DNA of 63,973 nucleotides. Origin: JBLNCE01 sp050260415 (GTDB lineage: Bacteria > Bacillota > UBA4882 > JAAYXC01). This document shows, piece after piece, positions 50,577-58,936 of the stretch. Position 1 is the stretch's first letter. Every line of letters starts with the position of its first letter. The position numbers and the translations under genes are program-made. The stretch is taken from the NCBI GenBank assembly GCA_050260415.1, contig JBLNCE010000173.1, forward strand, positions 1-63,973, given 5' to 3'. A model generated the notes under the pieces. That model was not told where the DNA came from. It did no database searches and saw only the letters and a program-made list of their open reading frames with translations.

Positions 50577-51565
50577 CGCGCATCCCCTCCTTGTCCGCCA
50601 CCGACCCATGCCGCCAGGCGGACCAGCGCCCCGCGGGCGGGCGTCGCCGGCAATCCCGCCAGGCACTCCTCCGCCCGCATCGCCCAACGGCGGCAGGTAT
50701 CCTCCGCTAGCGCGAATGCCCCGGTCCGGTGCAAGATCGCGGCCAATTCACGCCGCCTTTCCAGATCCCAGGACCCGTTCTCCATAAGCGCCTTGAGGTT
50801 CGCGGGATCCTTGGCGTAGGCCAGAATGACCGGGTAAGTGTATAATCCCCGGCGGCAGTCGTTCATGGTCGGTTTACCGATGGCGCCATCGTCCGCCGTA
50901 AGGTCCAGCAGGTCGTCCCGGAGCTGATAGGCTAGACCGAAGGCATGTCCGTAACCCTCCAGCGCGCGCGCCTGGGAGGAAGCCAGGGACGCGGCCAGGG
51001 CGAAGAGACGCGCCGTCTTTGCCTCGAGCCAGGCAAGGTAGATGTCCAGGCTGGGGACCTTGCCCGCCATGGAGGCCTGGCCGAACTCGCCGGCGACGAG
51101 TGTCTCCGCCACCTCCAGGAAACGCCTGAGACAGGAACTGCTGATCCGCGCCGCGCCGAGCAGGGCCCGGGCAAAGAAGAAGTCTCCCAGGAGCACGGCC
51201 GGTAAGTTGCCGCGGGTCGAGTTGGGGGTCGGCATCCCCCCGCGCAGGCTGGCCTCATCAACCACGTCGTCATGCAGCAGCGAGGCCAGATGCAGCGCCT
51301 CGACGGCCGCGGCCCCACGTACAACCGCCGGGTCAAGGCGCTCGCCCGCCGCCAGCGCGCCCAGGATCGCGATCAGCGGCCGCAGCCGTTTGCTGGGGCG
51401 AGAGAGAACGCCGCCAACACCCTCCATCAAACATGGGTCGGACGCAACCATCAGCCTCTTGAGCTGTCGTTCGACTGCCGATAATCCCGCGGCGGTCTGT
51501 TCCGCGAGAGAGGATTCCTCCAGCAAAAACGTGGGCAGGATGCCGGCGAACGGTACGCCGCTCAA
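50504..51565 (-). CDS. Trans-isoprenyl diphosphate synthase (polyprenyl synthetase)
   Basis: A 353-residue polyprenyl synthetase. The first Asp-rich motif is LLHDDVVDEASLRGG (near 98), the second QLRDDLLDLTADD (near 217), and the residue pattern SKRLRPLIAIL binds IPP. The product is a long-chain isoprenoid diphosphate such as heptaprenyl, octaprenyl or a C20 chain; chain length cannot be read confidently. It begins with TTG at 51565 and overlaps the egsA remnant by 73 bases, so the two were probably co-translated, suggesting a lost glycerol-1-phosphate ether-lipid step (inference). Confidence 0.9.
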   Translation of the reverse strand: MSGVPFAGILPTFLLEESSLAEQTAAGLSAVERQLKRLMVASDPCLMEGVGGVLSRPSKRLRPLIAILGALAAGERLDPAVVRGAAAVEALHLASLLHDDVVDEASLRGGMPTPNSTRGNLPAVLLGDFFFARALLGAARISSSCLRRFLEVAETLVAGEFGQASMAGKVPSLDIYLAWLEAKTARLFALAASLASSQARALEGYGHAFGLAYQLRDDLLDLTADDGAIGKPTMNDCRRGLYTYPVILAYAKDPANLKALMENGSWDLERRRELAAILHRTGAFALAEDTCRRWAMRAEECLAGLPATPARGALVRLAAWVGGGQGGDARWTTMAPILEDLHGNPAPAANHTP

Positions 51566-51589
51566 TGGTCCCCAGCCGGGCGCGGATTA

Positions 51590-52690
51590 TTAGAGAATTC
51601 GCGATCGCTGGCGATCGGCGTGCCGCTCCAACGCCAATTCAAGCAGGCGGCTGACCAGATCTTCATATTTGAGTCCTGTGGCCTCCCATAGCTTCGGGTA
51701 CATGCTGATGCTTGTGAAACCGGGCATCGTGTTTATTTCATTGACCAGAATCCCGTTGTTATCCCGCGTAAGGAAGAAATCCACGCGCGCCAGACCGGCG
51801 CAATCGATGGCCTTAAAGGCGCGCACGGCCAAGTCCTGAATGCGGGCCGTGGTTTCCGGGGGCACCTCGGCCGGTATGATCAGCCGCGAGTCCTGGGCGA
51901 TGTACTTCGCGTTATAACTATAGAATTCTTCGCAGGGGACTATCTCGCCGGGCACGGAGGCTATCGGCTCGTCGTTCCCCAATACGCTGCATTCTATCTC
52001 CCGGCCGTCAACGTTGATCTCGACCACCAGCCTCCGATCGTAAGCCGCGGCCAGATCAAGGGCGGGTCCCAATTCTCCCGGGTCGTGCACCTTGGAGATC
52101 CCCACGCTCGAACCGAGGTTGGCAGGCTTCACGAAGCAGGGATATCCGACGCTTTCCTCGACGCGGCGTTTCACCGAGGCTGGCGAAGCCTCCCATTCCT
52201 TCCGTAGAATCACGAGGTACTCCGGCACAGGCAAGCCGGCTTGGCGGAAGACCGCCTTCATCAGACCCTTGTCCATACCAACGGCTGAAGCCAGGACACC
52301 GCCGCCGACATAAGGAATACCGGTCAATTCCAAGAGTCCCTGGACCGTCCCGTCTTCACCGTACGGCCCATGCAGGACGGGAAAGATTACATCAAGCCTC
52401 TCGCGCAAACCCGCAAAGATCCTCCCGTCGGCAGCGGCCGGGGCCAGCAAAGCTTCCTCCACTTGCCCGGCGCCGCCGGCTGTCAAACGCACTTGCGGCT
52501 CACCGGATTCGAGCAAGATGCGAGGGTTGACGCCGGGCAGCCATCGTCCCTCGGTGCTGATGCCGATCGGCACGACCTCGTACCGTTCAGGGTCGAGAGC
52601 GGCCACGATCGAAGCCGCCGAGACGACCGAGACCTGATGTTCGCCGGATCGGCCCCCGTATAATACACCTACGCGCAACCTTGATGCCAT
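51590..52690 (-). CDS. ddl: D-alanine-D-alanine ligase
   Basis: A 366-residue ATP-grasp ligase: VGVLYGGRSGEHQVSVVSAA at the N-terminus, HGPYGEDGTVQGLLE, CFVKPANLGSSVGISKV, and VNEINTMPGFTSISMYP near the C-terminus. It makes the peptidoglycan dipeptide. The ATG at 52690 has GGAGG six bases upstream. The open frame continues to 53032 only because of a GAGAAC/GAGTAC repeat encoding Arg-rich residues. Confidence 0.96.
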   Translation of the reverse strand: MASRLRVGVLYGGRSGEHQVSVVSAASIVAALDPERYEVVPIGISTEGRWLPGVNPRILLESGEPQVRLTAGGAGQVEEALLAPAAADGRIFAGLRERLDVIFPVLHGPYGEDGTVQGLLELTGIPYVGGGVLASAVGMDKGLMKAVFRQAGLPVPEYLVILRKEWEASPASVKRRVEESVGYPCFVKPANLGSSVGISKVHDPGELGPALDLAAAYDRRLVVEINVDGREIECSVLGNDEPIASVPGEIVPCEEFYSYNAKYIAQDSRLIIPAEVPPETTARIQDLAVRAFKAIDCAGLARVDFFLTRDNNGILVNEINTMPGFTSISMYPKLWEATGLKYEDLVSRLLELALERHADRQRSRIL

Positions 52691-52724
52691 GGTTTTCCTC
52701 CAAATGAAAAATAGAAAATAACGC

Positions 52725-52914
52725 AGCTCGTCACTGGTCGCTCGCCGCTCGGGGAACGAGCCGGGTCTGAACCCACATTTCCATCCCTTGTTCTCCCGGC
52801 GGCACGCCGGGGTCCAGCCTGGAATAGCCTGTGCCTGGCTCGAGCCCGCACTTCGCATAATCGCAGGTTTTCGATCGCGAGAACGAGAACCAGAACGAGT
52901 ACGAGTACGAACAC
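52725..52914. repeat. Repeat-rich gap between the SHOCT and ddl genes
   Basis: This 322-base gap (52691-53012) holds no gene. CTCGTCACTGGTCGCTCGCC with further CGCTCG units lies at 52725-52752, a small CCCGGCG-GCA-CGCCGGG hairpin at 52795-52811, and CGATCGCGAGAACGAGAAC with GAGTAC units at 52871-52914. The last shares TTTTCGAT-CGATCGCGA with the repeat at 6513. Confidence 0.55.
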
Positions 52915-53012
52915 CCGTCCTCCGCAGCAGTACCAAGTGATAATCCAGGATGCTACTGCCGAGGGTGGACTGCTTCGCTGAGCATGAACGCGGATAAATA
53001 ACCGTATTCAGC

Positions 53013-53366
53013 CTATTCCCCGCGATCGCCACGTAGCACGCATTTTGAGTCAGTATTCTTGTTCGCGGCCGCGATTCCTGCCCGTGTGCTTAATAGTTCC
53101 TCGCGCAGGGCGCGGTAGGAGTCAAGACTGAGTTCACCCTGGGCCAGACGCCGTTCGAGGATTGACAGCGGCGCATCATGACCGCTGAGCCCGATGCGCG
53201 CCAGGAGAACCCGCCCGTCGCGCCAGAGGAGAAAGCCAGCCAGCAAAACGGCGGACCACAAAGCGATGGAGCGGGCATCGGGCGTAAAGAGCGCGCCCAT
53301 CCCCACCCATCTGGTCAGTAGCCAAAACACACCCAGAACCAGAACCGTCCGTCCCCACTCCTTCAT
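53013..53366 (-). CDS. Small membrane protein with SHOCT domain
   Basis: A 117-residue protein: two hydrophobic segments (GRTVLVLGVFWLLTRWVGMG, RSIALWSAVLLAGFLLW) and a C-terminal SHOCT-type motif (PLSILERRLAQGELSLDSYR, ALREELL). SHOCT domains are short oligomerisation helices; function unknown. GAGG lies eight bases before the ATG at 53366. Confidence 0.75.
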   Translation of the reverse strand: MKEWGRTVLVLGVFWLLTRWVGMGALFTPDARSIALWSAVLLAGFLLWRDGRVLLARIGLSGHDAPLSILERRLAQGELSLDSYRALREELLSTRAGIAAANKNTDSKCVLRGDRGE

Positions 53367-53460
53367 GACCAAAACCTCACTGTAACGGTATCGCACCAAC
53401 CTTTGCTAGTATTGCCAAAGGCGAACCACCATACACAGCATGTCAATGCACCGTGGATAG

Positions 53461-53579
53461 GAAAACTCACCCCCGGCCCCTCTCTTTCGCGAAAGAGAGG
53501 GGTGGCGCCGTCCTCGACCCTGAGTTCTTGGTACTTTATTCAAGAGCGCGGACCGAAGGGCAGCGCCGGGGTGAGTTCT
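53461..53579. repeat. CTCACCCCC nested hairpin element with internal insertion
   Basis: The core CCCCTCTCTTTCG plus its complement (53477-53502) is a 26-base perfect palindrome. Compared with the copy at 30254, about 57 bases are inserted after GGTGGCGCCG, before GCAGCGCCGGGGTGAGTTC resumes. It sits between the EnvC-like and SHOCT genes. Confidence 0.75.
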
Positions 53580-53600
53580 ATTAAAAACCATGGCGGACAA

Positions 53601-53640
53601 GCTTACCTCTTACCTCTTGCCTCTCGCCTCTTGCCTATCC
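53601..53640. repeat. GCCTCTTGCC-type tandem phrase
   Basis: CTTACCTCTTACCTCTTGCC and CTCTCGCCTCTTGCC repeat a 7-8 base unit, ending just before the stop of the EnvC-like gene. Related to 36491-36567 and 61710-61779. Confidence 0.65.
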
Positions 53641-53643
53641 TCG

Positions 53644-54789
53644 TCACTTGGGCAAGTAAGGAATCGGATTGACCGGCTCCCCGTTTACCCTTACCTCAAA
53701 GTGCACGTGCGGGCCCGTGCTCAGGCCGGTGCTGCCCGCCAGGGCTATGCGTTGGCCTTTGACCACCACGTCTCCCACATTGACCAGGATCTTTGAGTTA
53801 TGGCCGTAGAAGGTCGATAGGCCGCGGCCGTGGTCGATGGCGACCAGGTTGCCGTAACCCCCTTGATAACTTGCGATCCGCACAATACCGCTGTCAGCCG
53901 CCAAGACCGCCGTACCGGTCGGAACGGCGATGTCCTGGCCGTTATGAAACTTGCTCTTCTTCAGGACCGGGTGACGGCGCCAGCCAAAGCTTGAACTGAG
54001 ACGGCCCAGGACCGGCCACATCATTTTTCCGGTGCCGAGCGCGACCCCGGAGCCCGTCCGGCGCATCTCGGAACCCAGTTCCTTCGAGAGCCGTTCGTAT
54101 TCATCAAGCGCCTGCTCGAGGCGGACCCGATCGGCCTGGATGCGGGCTACTTCCTGTTGGGTATACTTGACTTTTTCACTATATTTCTTTTGCTCGCTCG
54201 CCGCTTTTACCTGCAAGGCAGAGATCGCCTTGGTGCGGGCGGTCAATTCCTCGTGCTGCTTCCGGATTTCCAGACGCTTGGCGTCGACTTCGCGGTATGC
54301 CTGCCGGTATTCCTCCAGCATTTGCAGATCCTGGCGCACAAAGTAACTGGATAGCTCGTAACGATTGATGAGGTCACCGAGACTGGTGGCGGAGAAGAGC
54401 ACCTCGAGATAGCTGATGGGGCCGTAGCGGTAAAAGGCGCCCACCCGTTCTTGCAGGATCGTGCGCCGCTGTTGCAGCTTTTCTTCCAGATCGAGCAGGT
54501 CGTTTTCCGTACGTTTCAAAAGCTCACGGGCGTCCATGGCGCGAGCCTGGGCGGTAACCAGCTGTTTGTTAATCGTGTTCAGGTTCGACTGGATCTTGTT
54601 CAGTTCGCGCTGGTTCTTGGAGAGGACACTGAGGGCGTTCTGCTCTTGTTTCTTTTTTTGCTGTAAGGCGGAGCGCGTCCTTTCGATCAGCTGATCGACG
54701 CTTGTTTCCAGGGCCAAGACCGGTGTTACCGCGATCAGGCCCAAGATTATCATTGACAAAGCCAGGCCTAGGACATACGTTCTGCGCAT
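53644..54789 (-). CDS. Murein hydrolase activator/M23 peptidase with coiled coil (EnvC-like)
   Basis: A 381-residue exported protein: signal peptide (LGLALSMIILGLIAVTPVLA), coiled coil from about 30 to 245 (QRELNKIQSNLNTINKQLV), then a LytM/M23 domain at about 275-380. The site residues are HNGQD, DHGRG and GPHVHFEV, though the first metal His and HxH are read from short motifs only. Such proteins cut peptide cross-links or activate amidases during division or sporulation. GAGGAG precedes the ATG by seven bases. Confidence 0.92.
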   Translation of the reverse strand: MRRTYVLGLALSMIILGLIAVTPVLALETSVDQLIERTRSALQQKKKQEQNALSVLSKNQRELNKIQSNLNTINKQLVTAQARAMDARELLKRTENDLLDLEEKLQQRRTILQERVGAFYRYGPISYLEVLFSATSLGDLINRYELSSYFVRQDLQMLEEYRQAYREVDAKRLEIRKQHEELTARTKAISALQVKAASEQKKYSEKVKYTQQEVARIQADRVRLEQALDEYERLSKELGSEMRRTGSGVALGTGKMMWPVLGRLSSSFGWRRHPVLKKSKFHNGQDIAVPTGTAVLAADSGIVRIASYQGGYGNLVAIDHGRGLSTFYGHNSKILVNVGDVVVKGQRIALAGSTGLSTGPHVHFEVRVNGEPVNPIPYLPK

Positions 54790-54910
54790 CCGAATTCTCC
54801 TCTACGGGGCCATGGTTCCCAATAAGAGGGTTCGAAAAACCTGAAAAGAAACTGAACCTAAAAACCAAACTTAACCAACAAACACCTGGATAGCGAATTT
54901 CATGATTCGC

Positions 54911-55507
54911 CTAAGGTTCGCATAATCCTGCCTCGAATGCGGGCGGATCCAGCCTGGTCCAACCATGCCGGGCCAGATGCCGGAGGTGGCCCAACCACCA
55001 TTCTTCCCAGACCCGGCCATAGGCCGCCAATAGGGACCGTCCGCGGCGGCAGCCGGGATCGGCCTGTTCCAGCGCCCGCCAAAACTCGCGCCCGTGATTG
55101 AGGCAATCCAGGTGCGCCAGTTCATGGAGGAGAACGGTTTCCACCAGTTCCGCCCTGGCGGCCAGCAGCCGGTGCGATAGATAAATGCACCGCCCCGACG
55201 AACAGGACCCCCACCGTCTGGTCTGGTGATGAAAACACACACGTTGAAGCGGCCGGCGGAAATGGGCCTCATTCAGCCGGCGCGCCAGGCGATCGGCCGT
55301 GGGCGCCATCACCCGGCCAAGCAGCCCCCAGACCAGGAGACCCAGCAGCCTGGCTTCCTCGCGCTTCGTCAGCCCTCCCGGCAATTTGAGCCTGATGCGC
55401 CCTTGATCCCAAGCCGCCGCACCCGTGGCGCGCCGGGCGCCCTTTTCGACCTGGATCAGGACGTCCTGTACCGGCGACCAGCCATCCGCAGGAGTCATAA
55501 CGCTCAT
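54911..55507 (-). CDS. YgjP-like (DUF45) zinc metallopeptidase-fold protein
   Basis: A 198-residue DUF45 protein. The zinc motif HELAHLDCLNHGREFWRAL (near 132) matches the family HELxHxxxxNHGxxFW, preceded by the RWGSCSSGR signature. Family members include E. coli YgjP; physiological roles are poorly known. The start is five bases after the PBP2 stop with GGAG upstream, so it is coupled to the PBP2 gene. Confidence 0.88.
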   Translation of the reverse strand: MSVMTPADGWSPVQDVLIQVEKGARRATGAAAWDQGRIRLKLPGGLTKREEARLLGLLVWGLLGRVMAPTADRLARRLNEAHFRRPLQRVCFHHQTRRWGSCSSGRCIYLSHRLLAARAELVETVLLHELAHLDCLNHGREFWRALEQADPGCRRGRSLLAAYGRVWEEWWLGHLRHLARHGWTRLDPPAFEAGLCEP

Positions 55508-55511
55508 CTAT

Positions 55512-57362
55512 TCAGTCTCCGATCGTTTCGCCCGCCGATACGGCCTCGGCCGCCTGGGCGCTGGACTCCCGCCCCAAAAAGGCGTCAAACACTTTTCGCG
55601 CCACGGGCGCCGCGGCTAGCGAGCCCGAGGTTCCGTGTTCGACCAGGACGACCACGACGAGCCGGGGGTCTTCCGCGGGCAGCATGCCCGCGAACCAACC
55701 ATGACTAGGGCCTTTGGAGGTTTGGGCGGTACCGGTCTTGCCGGCCACTTTGACCGGTAGATCCCTAAAGGGAACAAAGGCGGTGCCGCCTTTGTCCGTG
55801 ACGGCCGAGAGTCCCCGGCGGACGATCTCCAGGGCTTTGGCATCGAGACTGAGGCGGCGGCTCACCTCGGGTCGGAAACGTTCCTTGACCTTGCCCGCCG
55901 GATCCACGACCGCCCGCACGAGTTGCGGACGGTAGATCGTGCCGCCGTTGGCGATCGCCATATAGATCTGCGCCAGCTGTATCGGCGTCATGTTCAAAAA
56001 GCCCTGGCCGATCGCAAAGTCCATCGTCTCCGGAAAGTACCAACGGTCGTGAAAGACCTGACGTTTCCATGCGGTGTCGGGGACCAGGCCTTTGCGTTCG
56101 CCCGGAAGCCCAATCCCGGTCGGAGCGCCGAGGCCGAACATGCGCGCGTACTGAGCGAGCTTGTCCGGACCCAGACGGCGTCCTAGATCGTAGAAGACGA
56201 TATTGCATGAATTCTTGAAACCGTCAACAATATCCTCCCAGCCGTGGGGCTCCCGCTTGCCCACGGTCCAGCACTTCTTCTTGGCGTAAACCGGATCGTA
56301 TCCGTCGCAAAAGAAGCGATCCGCCAAGGTTGTCTTGTTTTCCGTGAGCGCCGCCAGCCCGGTGACGGCCTTGAACGTGGAGCCGGCCGGAAACTCGCCG
56401 GCCACGACGCGATTTGTAAACGGCCGGCGCTCGTCGGCGGCTAGCCGCCTATACTCCGACGCCCGGATCCCGCCCACGAAGACATTGGGATCGAAACCCG
56501 GCTGGCTCGACATGGCCAGGATTTCCCCCGTGCGCGGATCGAGGGCCACGACCGCGCCGGCATCGGCCTCCGGCGCGAGGCCGCTCGCGCGCAGAGCTTG
56601 CAACTGCTCGGCCAGAGCCGTCTCCGCCGCTTTCTGCAGCTTGTCCTGGATGGTCAAGACGAGACCGTCGCCCGGCACCGGATCGCGATAGCCGACCGTA
56701 CGCCTCGCCACCCCTTGATGGTCGACTTCCACCAGGCGCCCGCCGTCCACGCCCTGCAGGATCCCGTCGTAGACCTTCTCCAGGCCGTCCTGGCCGACGA
56801 TCTGTCCCATCCGGTAGCCGAGGGCCTTCCGTTCCGCGAGTTGTTGCGCGCTGATCTCGCCCACGTACCCGAAAAGGTGCGCCGCATACTCACCTTGCGG
56901 GTAGTAACGCACCGGCATCTCCTGGAGCATCATGCCGGGGAGTTCGGCTTCGGCTTCCGCGAGGCGCAGGGTGGCGGTCTGGTCGAGGTTCGTGGCCAGC
57001 GCCACGCCTTCATAAGGCCGCCGGCCCGGGTTCGCCAGTCTCTTTTCCAGCTCCGGGACGGGTATGTCGAGCAGGCGCGCGACATGCGCGAGTTCCCGCC
57101 CTGGATCAGCCAATGCCTCCGGCACCGCGATCAGGCTGAAGGCCAAGCGGCTCGTGGCCAGGGGAACGCGGTTGCGGTCGTAGAACACGCCCCGCGGCGC
57201 GTTGATGCGCACGAGGCGCAGATAATTCCGCTCCGCCTGCGCGGCAAGCTTATCCCCCCGCGCGACCTGCAGGAAACCCAGTCTCAAGACGAGCAGTGCG
57301 AAAACGAACAGCGTCAAACCGACAAAAAACTTTATCCGGGGCGGACCCTTTTCCTCGGGCAT
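55512..57362 (-). CDS. mrdA: Penicillin-binding protein 2 (elongasome transpeptidase)
   Basis: A 616-residue class B PBP: a membrane anchor at about 10-32 (FFVGLTLFVFALLVLRLGFL), a dimerisation domain (RGVFYDRNRVPLATS), and a transpeptidase domain with SxxK in AGSTFKAVTG (near 325), SCN in KNSCNIVFYD and KTGT in VAGKTGTAQTS. It cross-links side-wall peptidoglycan in rod-shaped cells. A consensus SigA promoter lies 40 bases upstream. The following DUF45 gene is coupled. Confidence 0.94.
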   Translation of the reverse strand: MPEEKGPPRIKFFVGLTLFVFALLVLRLGFLQVARGDKLAAQAERNYLRLVRINAPRGVFYDRNRVPLATSRLAFSLIAVPEALADPGRELAHVARLLDIPVPELEKRLANPGRRPYEGVALATNLDQTATLRLAEAEAELPGMMLQEMPVRYYPQGEYAAHLFGYVGEISAQQLAERKALGYRMGQIVGQDGLEKVYDGILQGVDGGRLVEVDHQGVARRTVGYRDPVPGDGLVLTIQDKLQKAAETALAEQLQALRASGLAPEADAGAVVALDPRTGEILAMSSQPGFDPNVFVGGIRASEYRRLAADERRPFTNRVVAGEFPAGSTFKAVTGLAALTENKTTLADRFFCDGYDPVYAKKKCWTVGKREPHGWEDIVDGFKNSCNIVFYDLGRRLGPDKLAQYARMFGLGAPTGIGLPGERKGLVPDTAWKRQVFHDRWYFPETMDFAIGQGFLNMTPIQLAQIYMAIANGGTIYRPQLVRAVVDPAGKVKERFRPEVSRRLSLDAKALEIVRRGLSAVTDKGGTAFVPFRDLPVKVAGKTGTAQTSKGPSHGWFAGMLPAEDPRLVVVVLVEHGTSGSLAAAPVARKVFDAFLGRESSAQAAEAVSAGETIGD

Positions 57363-57399
57363 TAGCGGCCTCCGTGCCTAAACAAACGGTGATGTACCC

Positions 57400-57428
57400 A
57401 TTATAAACTGGGCTTTAGCGACAGTCAA
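57400..57428 (-). promoter_or_regulatory. SigA promoter of mrdA
   Basis: On the minus strand TTGACT (57428-57423), a 17-base spacer and TATAAT (57405-57400) make a near-perfect vegetative promoter about 38 bases before the mrdA start codon. Confidence 0.85.
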
Positions 57429-57631
57429 TTTAACGAACATAAGCGCGCCAGGGTTCCGCACTGCTAACCAATGCGGGATTTTGGAGCCCTCCCGGTGCGC
57501 AAGGTCGGCGATCGAAAAAAAAGTGGTAGAAGCGGTGACAATCGTCAGCGTTAATGAAGAATAAGTTCCGCTTAAGGAGAATGATATGTTTTATGGGGGA
57601 TTGGCAATTAATCCATGAGGAGGTATTTTTG

Positions 57632-58156
57632 ATGAGAAAAATCCTGGTGGTTCTCTTCCTGACCGTTGCCATGGTGTTCGCGATTGGCGGCTTAACCATA
57701 GCCGCTCCGGTAACCGCCGGTGAAGCCGGGTCGGTTTTTGCTTTCGGTGAATATGCTCCCGGCATTCTCTTTGCGCCAGTCAACTGCTTTACTGTTGGGG
57801 TCGGATACTCAGTCTCGGACAGTCTCGCCCTGGGCACCGAAGTGCAACTCATTGAAGGCGAAATGCTCTTTGGCGGCTTTGCAGGGCTTTCCCTGGACGC
57901 CATCTCAGTCAACGGAGAGTTTCTATATTTCGATTCTACGATCTTAGGCAAAGTAGCCGGTCTATACTCATTCGACCTTGACCCGGTAAAAGTTGGAGTT
58001 GGTGGTGGCGCATTTCTCCTTCCGGGTGAGTCAGCATTCTTTCTCGAAGGCAGCGCCTCCATGGCCGCCGGTGATAACCTCAGCATCTATGGCTCCCTTG
58101 ACTACATCTTCGACGCCTGGACAACGTTCAAAGCGGGAGCCGTCATTTCGTTCTGA
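57632..58156 (+). CDS. Small secreted beta-rich protein ending in Phe (copy A)
   Basis: A 174-residue protein: signal peptide (RKILVVLFLTVAMVFAIGGLTIAA), then alternating amphipathic strands (LAGLSLDAISVNGEFLYF-like stretches, VGVGGGAFLLPGE, NLSIYGSLDYIF) and a terminal strand KAGAVISF. A final Phe on an amphipathic strand is the classic outer-membrane barrel signal. It resembles the next gene in layout and ending. Start: ATG at 57632, eight bases after GAGGAGG. It could instead be a free secreted beta protein. A terminator follows at 58185. Confidence 0.75.
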   Translation: MRKILVVLFLTVAMVFAIGGLTIAAPVTAGEAGSVFAFGEYAPGILFAPVNCFTVGVGYSVSDSLALGTEVQLIEGEMLFGGFAGLSLDAISVNGEFLYFDSTILGKVAGLYSFDLDPVKVGVGGGAFLLPGESAFFLEGSASMAAGDNLSIYGSLDYIFDAWTTFKAGAVISF

Positions 58157-58184
58157 AGAGTTGCCACGCGCCAATCCTCCGGAT

Positions 58185-58213
58185 AAAAGGACCCACGCGG
58201 TCCTTTTGTCTTT
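58185..58213 (+). terminator. Rho-independent terminator after copy A
   Basis: AAAAGGACC (58185-58193) and GGTCCTTTT (58199-58207) form a perfect nine-pair stem with a five-base loop, followed by GTCTTT. It lies 29 bases past the stop. Confidence 0.85.
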
Positions 58214-58296
58214 GGCTCAATGTTTGAGGAGGTAATCCATCTTTTGGATAGAATTCGTTAGTATTTATCCGACCACAGATAGAGGAGGAAGCAGCC

Positions 58297-58818
58297 ATGC
58301 ACAAGCTGGCAATCACGATCGTACTGGTTTTCACGCTTTCCCTGGCCGCGGCCTTGCCCGCCCTTGCCGCTCCCATCCTGGCCGGCACCGACGGGCTTAC
58401 CGCCTACGGCAGCCTCGCGAGCGCCGGTGAAGGTCTACTGCTTGGCCTGGGGGTGGATTGCCCCGTCAATGAGCAACTCGTCCTCGGCGGGGGGCTCTAT
58501 CCGCAAGCGGGATTGGATGTGATCGCCTTCAACGGCACCTACGCCGCGTCGGAGACCCTGGTCATCCACGCGGACGGCGTCCTGATCGTGAAGGGATTCG
58601 GCGTGCAGAGCCAGTTGGGCGCGTATTACGTCCTTGCCGAGCCGCTCCCGATCTATCTCGGCGGCGGTGTTTGGTTCACGAGCGTGGGTGACGGCGCCGC
58701 GGCGCTTTACGCGGAAGCGGAGGCGCATTACAAACCGGCCAAGGAGTGGATGCTTTACGCCGGCCTGACCTTGGTCAGCGATGTAGAGATCCAGGTGGGA
58801 GCCACATATTCGTTTTGA
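58297..58818 (+). CDS. Small secreted beta-rich protein ending in Phe (copy B)
   Basis: A 173-residue paralog-like protein: signal peptide (LAITIVLVFTLSLAAALPALA), glycine-rich beta strands (LLLGLGVDCPVNEQLVLGGG, PIYLGGGVWFTSVGDG), and a terminal strand VEIQVGATYSF. As in copy A it ends on Phe. AGAGGAGG precedes the ATG by eight bases. The matching design of two neighbouring genes, each with its own transcript end, suggests envelope or surface proteins. Confidence 0.75.
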   Translation: MHKLAITIVLVFTLSLAAALPALAAPILAGTDGLTAYGSLASAGEGLLLGLGVDCPVNEQLVLGGGLYPQAGLDVIAFNGTYAASETLVIHADGVLIVKGFGVQSQLGAYYVLAEPLPIYLGGGVWFTSVGDGAAALYAEAEAHYKPAKEWMLYAGLTLVSDVEIQVGATYSF

Positions 58819-58902
58819 TTGGCTGAACTCGCCCTCCGCTCCGTGTGCTAACTTCAGGCGCAAGAAACAAAGATCGGGGCCGGGATCGAATGGACTCTAT
58901 GG

Positions 58903-58928
58903 AAAAAGGGGGCGCCAAGGCGCTCCCC
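58903..58928 (-). terminator. Rho-independent terminator after dinB
   Basis: On the minus strand GGGGAGCGCC-TT-GGCGCCCCC, one mismatch, is followed by TTTTT. It lies nine bases past the dinB stop. Confidence 0.85.
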
Positions 58929-58936
58929 TTTCCCTT

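Noticed and set aside
53461..53579. CRISPR-like array suspected from repeated palindromic units in intergenic regions
   Set aside because: Copies are dispersed, unequal in length and not separated by regular spacers; no cas genes are present.
57430..58086. 218-residue minus-strand frame opposite secreted protein copy A
   Set aside because: The plus-strand gene has a signal peptide, ribosome site and terminator; the minus frame is low-complexity Ser/Pro/Thr-rich shadow.
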